Shown here piece after piece: positions 27,035 through 36,213 of a stretch of DNA of 64,000 nt. A model generated the notes under the pieces. The model was given only the letters and a program-made list of their open reading frames with translations. It searched no databases and was not told the DNA's origin. The DNA lies in assembly GCA_040839025.1 (NCBI GenBank), contig JBFPJN010000001.1, forward strand, positions 186,001 to 250,000, read 5' to 3'. Each line of letters opens with the position of its first letter. The stretch's first letter is position 1. The translations under genes were made by a program, and so were the position numbers. This DNA is from Alphaproteobacteria bacterium LSUCC0719 (GTDB taxonomy: Bacteria > Pseudomonadota > Alphaproteobacteria > Puniceispirillales > Puniceispirillaceae).

Positions 27035-27667
27035 ATGAGCAAATTACGATGTGCCTATTTCACAGCTCTCCTGATCTTTGGGCTCACTCACGGTGCCGCC
27101 GCATTGACGTTGGAATCAGGGCAGGTTCTGTCCTCGGACGGGCAGGTCTATGACGGTGCCAGCCCCGAACAGCAGGAAGCCCTGATCGCAAAGTCAAAGG
27201 AAACAGGCTGGTTCGGCGCCGAGGGCAAGAAATCCGGCGTTCAGGGAAGCAGCGTCTATGTTGTTGTGCAGGATGAGCTTGTCTTTGTGCCGTTGAAAGA
27301 TATCAAGGGCAAGTCCAAGGAAGGCATTACCAAGGTCATCAAGGACCGTATTGTCGATACCCTGATGGCGGATACCACAGCGAAGATCATTGCCAGCGAG
27401 GGCAGCATCGATCCAGAAACAATGGAGCGTCTCAACGAACTGGCCAATGATCCGGTGACAGCCGAGATCGCGGCGCAGATTGCCGAGGACGCCGCAGGCG
27501 ACCCTGCCATGGCCGAGGCACTGACCGAGGCCACGCTGGCGATTGCCACGGTGGATATCGACAATGCTGCCGAGGTGGCGGCCGCCGAAGCAAGCTATGA
27601 AGCCGCCTTTGAGGCAGCCCATGCGCAAAAATGTGCCGGTGGGCCTGGCTCCGCCGACGGCTGTTGA
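27035..27667 (+). CDS. Exported protein of unknown function, paralogue A
   Basis: A 210-residue protein with a Sec signal peptide (hydrophobic core FTALLIFGLTHGAAA, cleavage probably before LTLESG). Residues about 24-100 form a beta-rich module (VLSSDGQVYDGASPEQQ to VFVPLKDIKGKSKE). The rest is Ala/Glu-rich helix ending in CAGGPGSADGC with two cysteines. AGAGGA lies eight bases before the ATG. The next gene encodes a clear paralogue. The pair is GC-rich like the backbone, so it lies just outside the AT-rich island. Function not recognised. Confidence 0.8.
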   Translation: MSKLRCAYFTALLIFGLTHGAAALTLESGQVLSSDGQVYDGASPEQQEALIAKSKETGWFGAEGKKSGVQGSSVYVVVQDELVFVPLKDIKGKSKEGITKVIKDRIVDTLMADTTAKIIASEGSIDPETMERLNELANDPVTAEIAAQIAEDAAGDPAMAEALTEATLAIATVDIDNAAEVAAAEASYEAAFEAAHAQKCAGGPGSADGC

Positions 27668-27682
27668 ATGGGGGGCGGTAGG

Positions 27683-28279
27683 ATGATCAGACTAGTATGT
27701 CTCCTGTTCGCGATTGCCCCTCTGTTCACTGTCGTCACATCTGGTAGAGCCAATGCCCTGACATTGAAATCGGGAGAGGTGTTGTCGAGCGATGGTCAGG
27801 TCTATGCCGGCGCCTCGCCAGACCAGAAAGAGGCCATTATTGCCAGGTCGAAAAGCAGTGGCCTGTTTGGGGATGGCAAGAAAGCCGGAGTAAGCGGATC
27901 CAATATCTTTGTCGTTATCGGCGAGGATGTGGTGTTTGTTCCACTGACAGGTGTGCGTGGCAAGTCCAAGGAACAGATGATGGATATCATTGCAGATGCT
28001 GCCGGTGAACAGCTTGGCACCAATGCGCCTGATGCCTCTGACCTCGCGCGCGGCATAACCGAAGAGCATATCGAAGCAACCAAGGAGGAGGTGTCGGCGG
28101 CTCTGGCCTCTGTCGATATTGACGAGGCCGCAAGAGCTGCGACGGAAGCTGCCTGGGAAGGAATCTCCACGGCTGACCTTGAACAGGCCATCGAATATAT
28201 CGAGGAGCATAATGCCCAGACCGATGCCGCGATCGCTGAGCATATGGCGGCGGAAGCTGCGCTTGGCGAAGGCCAGTAG
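27683..28279 (+). CDS. Exported protein of unknown function, paralogue B
   Basis: A 198-residue Sec-exported protein whose first 80 mature residues closely match the preceding gene product: both share ALTL-SG-VLSSDGQVY-GASP, KK-GV-GS and VFVPL---GKSKE. Its C-terminal part is again Ala/Glu-rich and helical but diverged and lacks the terminal cysteines. The start is either this ATG or one five codons upstream directly abutting the previous stop. Tandem duplication with conserved N-terminal module and variable tail suggests a surface or periplasmic scaffold, but that is speculation. Confidence 0.78.
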   Translation: MIRLVCLLFAIAPLFTVVTSGRANALTLKSGEVLSSDGQVYAGASPDQKEAIIARSKSSGLFGDGKKAGVSGSNIFVVIGEDVVFVPLTGVRGKSKEQMMDIIADAAGEQLGTNAPDASDLARGITEEHIEATKEEVSAALASVDIDEAARAATEAAWEGISTADLEQAIEYIEEHNAQTDAAIAEHMAAEAALGEGQ

Positions 28280-28624
28280 GTCTGCCAACAGCCAGGCAGG
28301 TCTGCAAACACACTGTCGATCCAGCATCATCAGTCTGGATCGGCAGGCCCTGATCTGATGATCTGGCTGGACTTTGTGTCAGGTCAGAGTGTGGATGGCG
28401 GACCAAAAACAATTCCGGCTTCAGAACCGGATTATCTTCAAATTTGTAAAGAAATCGTTCAGTTGTGTTCGCAATCCTGTGCAGATGCGTGGCGGACATT
28501 GACGTCCTGCCGGGTGCATGTCACCGTCCGGTCCTGCGTGTGCAACCTGCCGAATTGCGGCGTCCCCCTTGCCATCGGGCGACTGAATTACCATTGGGCG
28601 ACTGAGTCACAGGAGACTGAAACC
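28280..28624. other. 345-base intergenic region without a supported gene
   Basis: It contains an 8-bp inverted repeat CGATCCAG/CTGGATCG (28317-28342) without a T-tract, and a duplicated 19-mer near the right end. A frame is open from 28358 into the acetyltransferase, but its translation is Cys-rich and unlike the enzyme, so I treat it as non-coding. Confidence 0.6.
28572..28609. repeat. Two 19-bp near-identical tandem copies
   Basis: CCATCGGGCGACTGAATTA is followed directly by CCATTGGGCGACTGAGTCA (16 of 19 identical), ending just before the ribosome site of the acetyltransferase gene. Confidence 0.75.
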
Positions 28625-29092
28625 ATGATCACTGTCAGACCGGTAGAGGCCGCTGACCATGCCGGATGGGAGCGCCTGTATCGCGGCTATGCTGATTTTT
28701 ATAGCGTTGCCACGGATGATGCGAAGCTGCAGACCTTCTTTGGGTGGCTGCTTGACCCCGTGCATGTATGCGAAGGCCTCGTTGCCCAGACAGCGTCGGG
28801 TGATCTTGTTGGTCTTGCGCATATACGGGCCATGCCGTCGCCATTGCGGGGGGCCGAGGTGGGGTTTCTTGACGATCTTTTTGTCGATCCGGAGCATCGG
28901 GGAAGTGGCGCTGCAGAAACACTGCTGCGTGAAATCGATACCATTGCGGCAGTGCGGGGATGGGATATTGTCAGGTGGATCACCCGGGACAACAACTACC
29001 GTGCCCGTAGTTTGTATGACCGGCTGGCAGTGCGTTCAGACTGGATAACCTATGAAATGACAGCAGCATCGACGGGCCGGAAAGAGGCATGA
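28625..29092 (+). CDS. GNAT-family N-acetyltransferase
   Basis: A 155-residue acetyl-CoA-dependent transferase. The GNAT core is visible: substrate-side helices at residues 10-50, then VGLAHIRAMPS, and acetyl-CoA motif A in FLDDLFVDPEHRGSGAAETLL. The following NNYRARSLYDRLAV matches the helix before the last strand. The start is fixed by AGGAG nine bases before the ATG. The stop overlaps the start of a second acetyltransferase gene (ATGA), so the two are coupled. The substrate is not predictable. Confidence 0.87.
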   Translation: MITVRPVEAADHAGWERLYRGYADFYSVATDDAKLQTFFGWLLDPVHVCEGLVAQTASGDLVGLAHIRAMPSPLRGAEVGFLDDLFVDPEHRGSGAAETLLREIDTIAAVRGWDIVRWITRDNNYRARSLYDRLAVRSDWITYEMTAASTGRKEA

Positions 29093-29547
29093 GTGATCCC
29101 CTTTTTGTGGTCAGGAATTTTCAGCCAGAAGATGCCGATGCCGTGGTCGCGCTCTGGGACGAGTGTGGCCTGATAAGAGCCTGGAACAACCCGCATCGGG
29201 ATATCCTGCGCAAGCTTGCGGATCGCAATGGTGCTTTCTGGGTTGCGACATCGGCCGATGATGTCGCCGATGATGTCGCCGATGATGTCATTGCCTCGGT
29301 CATGATTGGATATGATGGGCACCGCGGCAGCATCAATTATCTCGCCGTGGCGGCCGCATGGCAGCGAACTGGCCTCGGTGCGCACCTGATGCGTCAGGCA
29401 GAGGCCTTTCTGGTGGACCAGGGCTGTCCCAAGGTAAATCTCTGTGTGCGCAAGGACAATGAAGCGGTGTGTGCCTTTTACAACCAGCTGGGCTATGCGG
29501 TTGATGATGTCCATCTGTTTGGCAAGCGGTTGATCCCCGATGACTGA
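29089..29547 (+). CDS. ypeA: YpeA-like GNAT acetyltransferase
   Basis: A 152-residue GNAT protein resembling E. coli YpeA along its length: LWDECGLIRAWNNPHRDI, then IGYDGHRGSINYLAVAAAWQRTGLGAHLM (acetyl-CoA site), CPKVNLCVRKDNEAV and the ending GKRLIPDD. Between strands 2 and 3 an in-frame DNA triplication encodes DDVADDVADDV, a loop insertion not expected in the family. It is translated in overlap with the preceding GNAT gene. The physiological substrate is unknown. Confidence 0.85.
   Translation: MSDPLFVVRNFQPEDADAVVALWDECGLIRAWNNPHRDILRKLADRNGAFWVATSADDVADDVADDVIASVMIGYDGHRGSINYLAVAAAWQRTGLGAHLMRQAEAFLVDQGCPKVNLCVRKDNEAVCAFYNQLGYAVDDVHLFGKRLIPDD
29257..29292 (+). repeat. Three 12-bp tandem copies inside the ypeA-like gene
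   Basis: GATGATGTCGCC occurs twice exactly, then GATGATGTCATT. Each unit adds four residues (DDVA) and keeps the frame, lengthening a surface loop of the acetyltransferase. Confidence 0.85.
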
Positions 29548-29608
29548 GCTGGTCTGGAACGCCGCCGGGTTAAACACAGGCAATCAGCATCGGACTGGGC
29601 TGGCTGGA

Positions 29609-31765
29609 TCAGGGTGAATTTGTCTTCCAGATATCTTTTTGTGTGATGGATCCAAGATATTTGAAATTGATCGTCAGCATGAACTGTTCATTGCCTGAAA
29701 TATCCCGGTCGGCTTCGAGATCGCGGTCATAATCAAGCGTAAAGGTCAGACAGTCCTGAAGACCACCGGTCCACTGCAAAGCGGCCGTGGCGGAATCGCG
29801 TTTGCTGCGTCCGTTTGACAGATCCCAGACCTGCGTGCCCTTCACTGTCCATCCTTTTGGAAGGTCATATGACATGGTCAGTTTGAGTTCTTCAAGATTG
29901 GACGCGGCGCTTGCAAAGTATGATTGGGCCAGCTGCTGATGTTCGACGGTATAGCCGAATTTTCCATAGCTGCCGGTGATATTCGTCCGCGATTCGTTCA
30001 GTTCCAGGTCATTCGAGGCCATGCGTCCGGCCCAAGATGCCGAAACGGGCAGGTCCGGGTTGACGGACAGGCTCGCAACAATGTCCGACAGAGCGTCACG
30101 TTCATTGACCGCGAGTCCTTTGGAGGCTTTTCCTGACAGGCGATAGCTGGCGCCGACAAAGCCCGTGACATCACCGAGGATGGCATCTCTGGCAATTGCT
30201 GAAACGCCCATATCGGCGCGTGAACCCGGTTGCAGGTAGTCATAACCCTGATAGCGGTTCAGCAGGAAAAGATTGCCTTCGTCGATGCGGTAGTCGGCAG
30301 AATCACGGTTTGGAATGTCGTCGGTCTTGTTGAGGCCGCCGACATGCACAAATTGCAAGCGAGGCTCGAGAATTGTCGAGCGATTGCGCGTGCTGACCGC
30401 GATTGGCACGCGCCAGCCTGCTGACACCAGTGGCGTCAGGCGGCTGATATCATCGGTCTTTGTGGTGGCGGCTGCCGGTTTTTTCTGAATGCTGTAATGG
30501 GCGCCGATTGCGGCTGCCTTCAGGTCGGTAACGACGCGTCCGGTCCTGATTTCGTCGCGCAGCTCTATATTGCCCGTCCATCTTGACATGTTGTGGCCAT
30601 CATCATTGTCCACCTGAATGGCGGTGATTTCGGTTTTCAGTCTTTGTCCGGGGCGCAGGCCGGGTGTGATCTTTTCATAGACAACATGCGGCAGGATTGT
30701 TGGTTCACGGTCCGGGGTATCGGCTGCGTTCAAACCCTGGATATCCGATACTTCAACACGGTAATAGCGATCTCGCCTCAGCCGTTCAGCCACCACATCG
30801 GACTGAAGTTTGGTGTCGCCGTTGAACTTGTAGCGGCGCATGAATGTATCCTGGCTTGCGCGGCGCAGTCGGGCCTTCACATCCCACCCGTTTCCAATTC
30901 GTGCCCCATAACCGGCATCAATCGCCGCGACGGATTCGCGATTTTTCTTGTAGGTTTCAACAGACGCCGTGTACAGGCTGACGCCAAGTTCGGACCTGTC
31001 CCAATATTGACGGTAACGTGTTCGCAGCGCCTTGCCGCGACGCTGATAGATGAAGGGCGTAAATTCTACGTCGCGCGTATCGTCGATGACCATGAAATAG
31101 GGTATTGAGGACGTGAACCCAAGATCGGTGTTTAGCAAGAACGTCGGCGTCAGGAAGCCGCTTTGCCGCCGCACCGTCCAGTCTGGATGCGCGAGATAGG
31201 GAAGATAGCCAATCGGCACATTCATGATGTGCATCCGCACGTTCCGATGCACGATCGTCTTGGTCTCGACATTATGTCTGGTTGATGTCGCCCTTAGGTC
31301 CCAGATGGGTGTTTCGCCGTTTTCAAAATCGCAGTTGCAGGCGCTGAACCGCGACGCATCAAAAATCGACAGGCTCTCCGTTTTGATGTCACCATCTTTG
31401 GCGGTGAAGAATGACCCGTCAGGATTGCGGGTGCGCAGCGTCTCGGCAATGATGTGGGTAAACTCGCTGTCCAGTGTCATCACATCGGATTTATGTGTTG
31501 TCCCGTTGGTTTCGACGAAAACGACATTGCCGTTGGCGACAGCCCGGTCTTCGTTCTTGTTGTATCTGACCTCATCAGCTGAAAGGGTCATCCCGGCCTG
31601 CTTCATGATCACATTGCCGGTGGCGAAAAGGCTCCCGTCCTCTTCATTGATTGCAACACTGTCAGCCTCGAAACTGATCTCACCTTCGGCAGCGAATGAC
31701 ACGCTGAACCAGCCCAGACCCAGAATCAGAAGTATAAGAACGCGCAACATGTGATTGAATAGCAT
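29609..31765 (-). CDS. lptD: LPS assembly outer-membrane protein LptD
   Basis: Outer-membrane beta-barrel translocon that inserts LPS together with LptE. The 718 residues begin with a signal peptide (LRVLILLILGLGWFSVSFAA). An OstA/LptA-like jelly-roll domain follows (about 30-140; FATGNVIMKQAGMTLSADEVRYN), then a long barrel with many alternating strands. A paired cysteine stretch (FSACNCDF) lies near residue 148. GGGAG sits ten bases before the ATG. It is not next to surA or lptFG here, unlike the common arrangement, but is near other LPS genes. Confidence 0.92.
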   Translation of the reverse strand: MLFNHMLRVLILLILGLGWFSVSFAAEGEISFEADSVAINEEDGSLFATGNVIMKQAGMTLSADEVRYNKNEDRAVANGNVVFVETNGTTHKSDVMTLDSEFTHIIAETLRTRNPDGSFFTAKDGDIKTESLSIFDASRFSACNCDFENGETPIWDLRATSTRHNVETKTIVHRNVRMHIMNVPIGYLPYLAHPDWTVRRQSGFLTPTFLLNTDLGFTSSIPYFMVIDDTRDVEFTPFIYQRRGKALRTRYRQYWDRSELGVSLYTASVETYKKNRESVAAIDAGYGARIGNGWDVKARLRRASQDTFMRRYKFNGDTKLQSDVVAERLRRDRYYRVEVSDIQGLNAADTPDREPTILPHVVYEKITPGLRPGQRLKTEITAIQVDNDDGHNMSRWTGNIELRDEIRTGRVVTDLKAAAIGAHYSIQKKPAAATTKTDDISRLTPLVSAGWRVPIAVSTRNRSTILEPRLQFVHVGGLNKTDDIPNRDSADYRIDEGNLFLLNRYQGYDYLQPGSRADMGVSAIARDAILGDVTGFVGASYRLSGKASKGLAVNERDALSDIVASLSVNPDLPVSASWAGRMASNDLELNESRTNITGSYGKFGYTVEHQQLAQSYFASAASNLEELKLTMSYDLPKGWTVKGTQVWDLSNGRSKRDSATAALQWTGGLQDCLTFTLDYDRDLEADRDISGNEQFMLTINFKYLGSITQKDIWKTNSP

Positions 31766-31865
31766 TCAGCTTTCACTCCCACAGGACAGTCATAACAGCT
31801 AGCGTGTTTTTTGCGCCAAGTCCATCCGCCGTCACTATTTCACAGTGCCATGCCACGCTGTCATT

Positions 31866-33053
31866 TCAGGAACCAGCCTTTGATATCAGCGCGGTGGCTC
31901 TGATGGAATCGGCGTCGGCCGCCATCTGGTCCGCGGTGAACGGAAAATCGCTCCATGCCCGCTGCTGCAGCATTGTGCGATAGTCGTCGTCATTGACAAG
32001 TTTGCCAAGTGCATCTGCAAACCCCTGCACATCGGGCGTATCGACAATATGGGCCCGTCCCTCGGCAACCTCGGGAATGCCGCCGCGTCGCGTTGTCAAA
32101 AGCGCGCTTCCGGCGGCAAGTGCCTCCAACACCGCCTTTGGCATCGGGTCATGCCAGATTGACGGGCAGGCGATAATGGCCGCTTTCTGCTGCAGCTCAT
32201 GGACCTGTTCCAGCGGCAGAAATCCTGTCATCCGAGCCTGTGTGCCAAGTGGTTCGAGCGCCTTGGCAATCTGGCCTTCATAGCTTCCCGGTGCGCTGTC
32301 CTCAAAGCGGCGTGCGCCGGCGATCACAATGTCCCACTCAGGGTGATCCGGCATCACCTTTGCCAGTGCCTGGGCAAATTCCAGAATGCCCTTTTCGGGA
32401 ACCATCCGGCCTGCAAGCAGGATCATCTTCTCCTTTGCCGCTGGTGCCTTCAGCCATCTTGTGGCGCCATTACGTGCCGTTGCCACTTTGCTGGCAAGCT
32501 CTCCCGCATCGGCAATTCCGTCGAGGAAACAATCCCGGATATGGTCACTGACGCAGATCACCGCCGACAGGCTGGAAAGCAGTTTGCGCCGATCCGATAC
32601 CGTTCGGCTTCCTTTCATCTCACGGGGGTCATTGTGAAGATAGAGCGCCACGCGCATGTCCGGGCGCCTGGCTTTCAGATAGGCGGCAACATGGCATCTG
32701 CTGTGAACCTCGACGAGGTCGGGCGGCGGGGCGTCCCGCAGCGCATGCAGATAGGCCGCAGCGAGGCCTATATTGCTGCCATGAAGCCATTGATGGCGGG
32801 GGTGAAGTCCAAGAAAGACAGTATCGTCGAATGGTTGGTCGACAGCTGTGCCGACAATGCGGAAACAGGCCGGTGTGGCGCTGCTTCGGATCTGGTCCAG
32901 CACAACACCGGAAATGGCGCCGGCATTCGCCGGGCCAAAACGTTCCTTCGACGGCAGCAGGATATCAATCCGCGGTAGCGGCGTGATATTGGCAAGTGAG
33001 GCTGTCGGCGCTGGCGTGGCAGATGGCATGAAGCGTCGTGGTCCTGATGGCAT
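31866..33053 (-). CDS. Glycosyltransferase family 4 protein
   Basis: GT-B fold glycosyltransferase of about 395 residues. The C-terminal donor domain shows LLAGRMVPEKGILEFAQAL, then ACPSIWHDPMPKAVLEALAAGSALLTTRRGGIPEV, the EX7E-type signature of GT4. The N-terminal acceptor half has ERFGPANAGAISGVV. An ATG eight codons downstream (33029) is an alternative start; neither has a clear ribosome site. It lies divergent from a GT9 gene, and the pair probably acts on LPS core or a surface glycan, which is inferred from context only. Confidence 0.85.
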   Translation of the reverse strand: MPSGPRRFMPSATPAPTASLANITPLPRIDILLPSKERFGPANAGAISGVVLDQIRSSATPACFRIVGTAVDQPFDDTVFLGLHPRHQWLHGSNIGLAAAYLHALRDAPPPDLVEVHSRCHVAAYLKARRPDMRVALYLHNDPREMKGSRTVSDRRKLLSSLSAVICVSDHIRDCFLDGIADAGELASKVATARNGATRWLKAPAAKEKMILLAGRMVPEKGILEFAQALAKVMPDHPEWDIVIAGARRFEDSAPGSYEGQIAKALEPLGTQARMTGFLPLEQVHELQQKAAIIACPSIWHDPMPKAVLEALAAGSALLTTRRGGIPEVAEGRAHIVDTPDVQGFADALGKLVNDDDYRTMLQQRAWSDFPFTADQMAADADSIRATALISKAGS

Positions 33054-33158
33054 GATTGATGGCGGAATATGGCCAGTCTATGCTACAGCCTTGGCAAGAT
33101 GAAAGACTTTGCGTGTTTGCAGAGCTTATTATCAAAAAAATTGATGAAAGGTCTCCGG

Positions 33159-34085
33159 GTGAACGAGCAGCGTATTCTGGTGATCAAGCATGGTGCCCTT
33201 GGCGATCTGGTCCAGGGATTCGACGCCTTTGCCGGTTTGCGGGTCGGCAGGCCGGATGCCCACATAACGCTGCTGACATCGCCCGCCTTTGCTGCTTTTT
33301 CACGACGGACACCCTGGTTCGACGAAGTTGTTGAAGATCCCCGCGCATCGGTGATCAATCTGCCTCAGCTGTTTCGCATGCGCCGCTTTCTTCAGTCCGG
33401 CTGGGATATGGTTGTCGACTTGCAATGCAGCCGGCGAACGGCCCGCTATCATCAATTCCTGGTCTCGTCCGACACGCGCTGGTTTGGTACCGCAGCTGGT
33501 GCCAGCGACCCCTATCCGGATTTCACCGGCGTGAACAACGCTGACAGAATGAGGGTGGCCATTGCGATGGCGGGCGGGGATGCAGATGCGCGGGCGTCTC
33601 TTGACTGGCTTGCATCTGGCGGCGGCGCAGCTCATGACGGCAGGGATGCGGTCATTCTCGTTCCAGGATGCTCGATAGCAAAGCCAAGCAAACGATGGCC
33701 GGCAGCGTCCTATGCGGCACTGGCAAACAGCTTTCTCGCCGAGGGCCGCAAAGTGGTGATTGTTGGCACAGCTGCGGACCGCGAGGCTGCCGATGCGGTG
33801 CTTGGTGACGCTCCGGACTGTCTTGATTTGGTTGGGCAAACCAGCCTCGATGCGTTGGCTGACCTGTTCCGCAAGGCCTATGCTGTCATTGGCAATGATA
33901 CAGGTCCGGTTTTTCTGGCGGCAAGGACTGGCGTGGCCACCCTGATGGTGATGGGTGGTGATACCGACCCGTCAATGTCGGCGCCCGTTGGCGCGCGGGC
34001 TGGATGGGTCAGGCAGGACGATGTCGCCAACGTCACCCTGCAGCAGGCAATCGACGCGCTGGCCACACTTCGTGCGGACGCCTGA
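33159..34085 (+). CDS. Glycosyltransferase family 9 (heptosyltransferase-like)
   Basis: Family 9 enzymes transfer heptose from ADP-heptose to the LPS core. The product (308 residues from a GTG preceded by AAAGG) starts RILVIKHGALGDLVQGFDAF, the GT9 signature. The donor domain has LVPGCSIAKPSKRWPAASYAAL and the conserved NDTGPVFLAART. The frame is open upstream to 33069, but those residues lack family similarity and a ribosome site; an ATG at 33144 is also possible. Together with hldE this suggests heptose in the LPS. Convergent with the DUF924 gene. Confidence 0.88.
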   Translation: MNEQRILVIKHGALGDLVQGFDAFAGLRVGRPDAHITLLTSPAFAAFSRRTPWFDEVVEDPRASVINLPQLFRMRRFLQSGWDMVVDLQCSRRTARYHQFLVSSDTRWFGTAAGASDPYPDFTGVNNADRMRVAIAMAGGDADARASLDWLASGGGAAHDGRDAVILVPGCSIAKPSKRWPAASYAALANSFLAEGRKVVIVGTAADREAADAVLGDAPDCLDLVGQTSLDALADLFRKAYAVIGNDTGPVFLAARTGVATLMVMGGDTDPSMSAPVGARAGWVRQDDVANVTLQQAIDALATLRADA

Positions 34086-34091
34086 CAGGCT

Positions 34092-34643
34092 TCAGAATGA
34101 CGACCCGGGCTGTTTCAGAAATTCGATTTCCTCGTCACGCGACGGCCGCCCAAGAATGGCGTTGCGATGCGGAAAGCGGCCAAAGCGCGCAATAATGTCG
34201 CGGTGCTTCACTGCATATTCATGGGTCAACGGGCCGGTCAGCCGTTCAAAAAGTGGCAGCGACATTTCCTGAATGGCCAGATCCTCGCTGTGCATCATTG
34301 GCATCAGCATGAATTGTCGCCATGCCGCGTCATCATGGGCCAGATAATCCCGGTCGACACAGCGAAGGCTCAACGCCAGCGCCATGTCATCGCCCGAAAA
34401 TGCCTGCGGGGTGTCGCGATAGATGTTGCGCGTGAACTGGTCAAGCACAAGGATCAGCGCCAGACACCCCGCCGCATTGTCCGCCCAGCCATCCAGCCGC
34501 GAGGCCAGTGCCGCCACAACGGTTGTTTCAAACCTGTCGCGGATGGCGTCATCGAATGCGGGATCCTTCTTGTACCATTGCGCAGGTGTGCTTTCCTCGA
34601 ACCAGAAGGCAAGAACCGCCTCTGATGATTGTGGCTTTGGCAT
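34092..34643 (-). CDS. DUF924 family protein
   Basis: A 183-residue soluble protein of the DUF924 family (TPR-like helical fold, no known activity). Family marks include LAFWFEESTPAQWYKKDPAFDDAIRDRF at the start, LALILVLDQFTRNIYRDTPQAFSGD in the middle, and FGRFPHRNAILGR near the end. The length is typical. It ends six bases from the convergent GT9 gene and 50 bases downstream of the FAD-oxidase gene on the same strand. No functional inference is justified. Confidence 0.9.
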   Translation of the reverse strand: MPKPQSSEAVLAFWFEESTPAQWYKKDPAFDDAIRDRFETTVVAALASRLDGWADNAAGCLALILVLDQFTRNIYRDTPQAFSGDDMALALSLRCVDRDYLAHDDAAWRQFMLMPMMHSEDLAIQEMSLPLFERLTGPLTHEYAVKHRDIIARFGRFPHRNAILGRPSRDEEIEFLKQPGSSF

Positions 34644-34693
34644 GAAAGTCTCCAGGATTTGCCGCCGGGATGCGCTGACAGGTGCTGTGCTGC

Positions 34694-36127
34694 TCAGATC
34701 ATCTTACCCGGATTCATCAAATTTTTTGGATCGATCGACGCCTTGATGGCTCTCATCACATCAAGCACTTCCGGGGCCTTGACCTTGGCAAGCTGCGCGC
34801 GTTTTGTCTGGCCAATGCCATGTTCGGCACTTATGGATCCGCCATATTTGGCGACCTTGTCATAGATCAGGTCGTACAGATCCGCTTTTTTCACGTCGAA
34901 GTCACTGTTGCTTCGTTCGTCTGCCACAAGATTGAAATGCAGATTGCCGTCGCCGATATGGCCATATCCACAGATCCACAGATTGGGGTCAATGGCTTTC
35001 ACCCCGTCCACCATTTCGGCATAGAAGGGCGCGAGCGAGGACTGTGCCAGCGATATGTCGGACCGGGCCACCGCCTTTGACAGTTTGTGCGACTCCGGCG
35101 CCATCTCGCGAACATCCCACAATGCGCGGCGCTGCGCTTCGCTGGCGGCGATGGTGGCATCAAGCACCAGCCCATCTTCAAAGGCGCTGGCCAGCGTATC
35201 CTGAATAATTGTCTGCAACGGTGCCTGACCTGTTTCATCGGCCATGCCGCTGGCCGGATTGGTGCTGGCGATTTCCATCAGCACATTCATCGCGCCGCGG
35301 GTGGCAAGCGGCTGCGGGATGTTGGGAAAATGCCGAAACACAACATGCAGAATATCGGCCGGGATCAGTTCAAACGCCTCAACACCGCCGCCTGAAGCCG
35401 CCTGAAGCCGGTGCAGCAGCTGCACTGCCGCTTCGACATCACGAACTTCAGCAAAGGCGGTGGCGCGTGCAGCAGGTTGCGGAAACAGCTTCATGGTGGC
35501 GGCAGTGATCACGCCAAGTGTGCCTTCGGAGCCAACGAAAAGATGCCGAAGGTCATAGCCTGTATTGTCCTTGCGCAATCCGCTGAGAAGGTTCAGCACG
35601 CGCCCTCCCATCAGAACAACCTCGACACCAAGTGTCAGGTCACGCGTGGTGCCATAGCGCACGACGTTCAGACCGCCGGCATTGGTGCCCAGATTCCCGC
35701 CAATGGTGCAGCTTCCCTTGGCGGCGAGATTCAGCGGGAAATACAGGCCCTCTGCCTCGGTGGCTTCATGCAGCGTTTGCAGAACGCACCCCGCTTCGAC
35801 TATCATAGACATGTTGGTGGGATCGATCTCGCGTATGCGGTTCATCCGCCGCAGTGACAGAACGATGCTGTGGCCCGTCTCGTCAGGCGTGGCCCCTCCC
35901 ATGAATCCGGTATTGCCACCCTGTGGCACGACCACGATGTCATGCGCATCGGCAAAGGCCATCACCTGTGAAACCTGATCCGTCGTGTCGGGCATCACAA
36001 CGGCAAGCGCCTGGCCATGATACTGGCCATGCCAGTCGGTCAGAAATGACGACGTCTCGGCGCTGTCGGTTTTCAGCCCGGCGTCACCGACGATATTATG
36101 AAGGCCTTTGATCAGATCTGTGGACAA
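34694..36127 (-). CDS. FAD-binding D-2-hydroxyacid dehydrogenase (GlcD/D2HGDH-like)
   Basis: FAD-linked oxidase oxidising a D-2-hydroxyacid such as D-lactate, glycolate or D-2-hydroxyglutarate. The 477 residues show the PCMH-type FAD domain (VVVPQGGNTGFMGGATPD, GGNLGTNAGGLNVVRYG, FVGSEGTLGVITAAT) and the C-terminal cap with GYGHIGDGNLHFNLV and SAEHGIGQTKR. The best start is a TTG with AAGGAGA nine bases upstream; no ATG fits. No glcEF partners lie nearby, which favours the stand-alone D2HGDH/D-lactate type. Which substrate it uses cannot be told from sequence alone. Confidence 0.88.
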   Translation of the reverse strand: MSTDLIKGLHNIVGDAGLKTDSAETSSFLTDWHGQYHGQALAVVMPDTTDQVSQVMAFADAHDIVVVPQGGNTGFMGGATPDETGHSIVLSLRRMNRIREIDPTNMSMIVEAGCVLQTLHEATEAEGLYFPLNLAAKGSCTIGGNLGTNAGGLNVVRYGTTRDLTLGVEVVLMGGRVLNLLSGLRKDNTGYDLRHLFVGSEGTLGVITAATMKLFPQPAARATAFAEVRDVEAAVQLLHRLQAASGGGVEAFELIPADILHVVFRHFPNIPQPLATRGAMNVLMEIASTNPASGMADETGQAPLQTIIQDTLASAFEDGLVLDATIAASEAQRRALWDVREMAPESHKLSKAVARSDISLAQSSLAPFYAEMVDGVKAIDPNLWICGYGHIGDGNLHFNLVADERSNSDFDVKKADLYDLIYDKVAKYGGSISAEHGIGQTKRAQLAKVKAPEVLDVMRAIKASIDPKNLMNPGKMI

Positions 36128-36213
36128 GGTGGGTGTCTCCTTCGGATTTGGAACGCCATCATAGCCCCGTCGGTGGCGTGACGACAACCGACGCAACGCC
36201 GCGGACGACTCTG

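Noticed and set aside
28358-28624. N-terminal extension of the first acetyltransferase
   Set aside because: The translation is Cys-rich and unlike GNAT proteins, and a good ribosome site lies at the internal ATG (28625).
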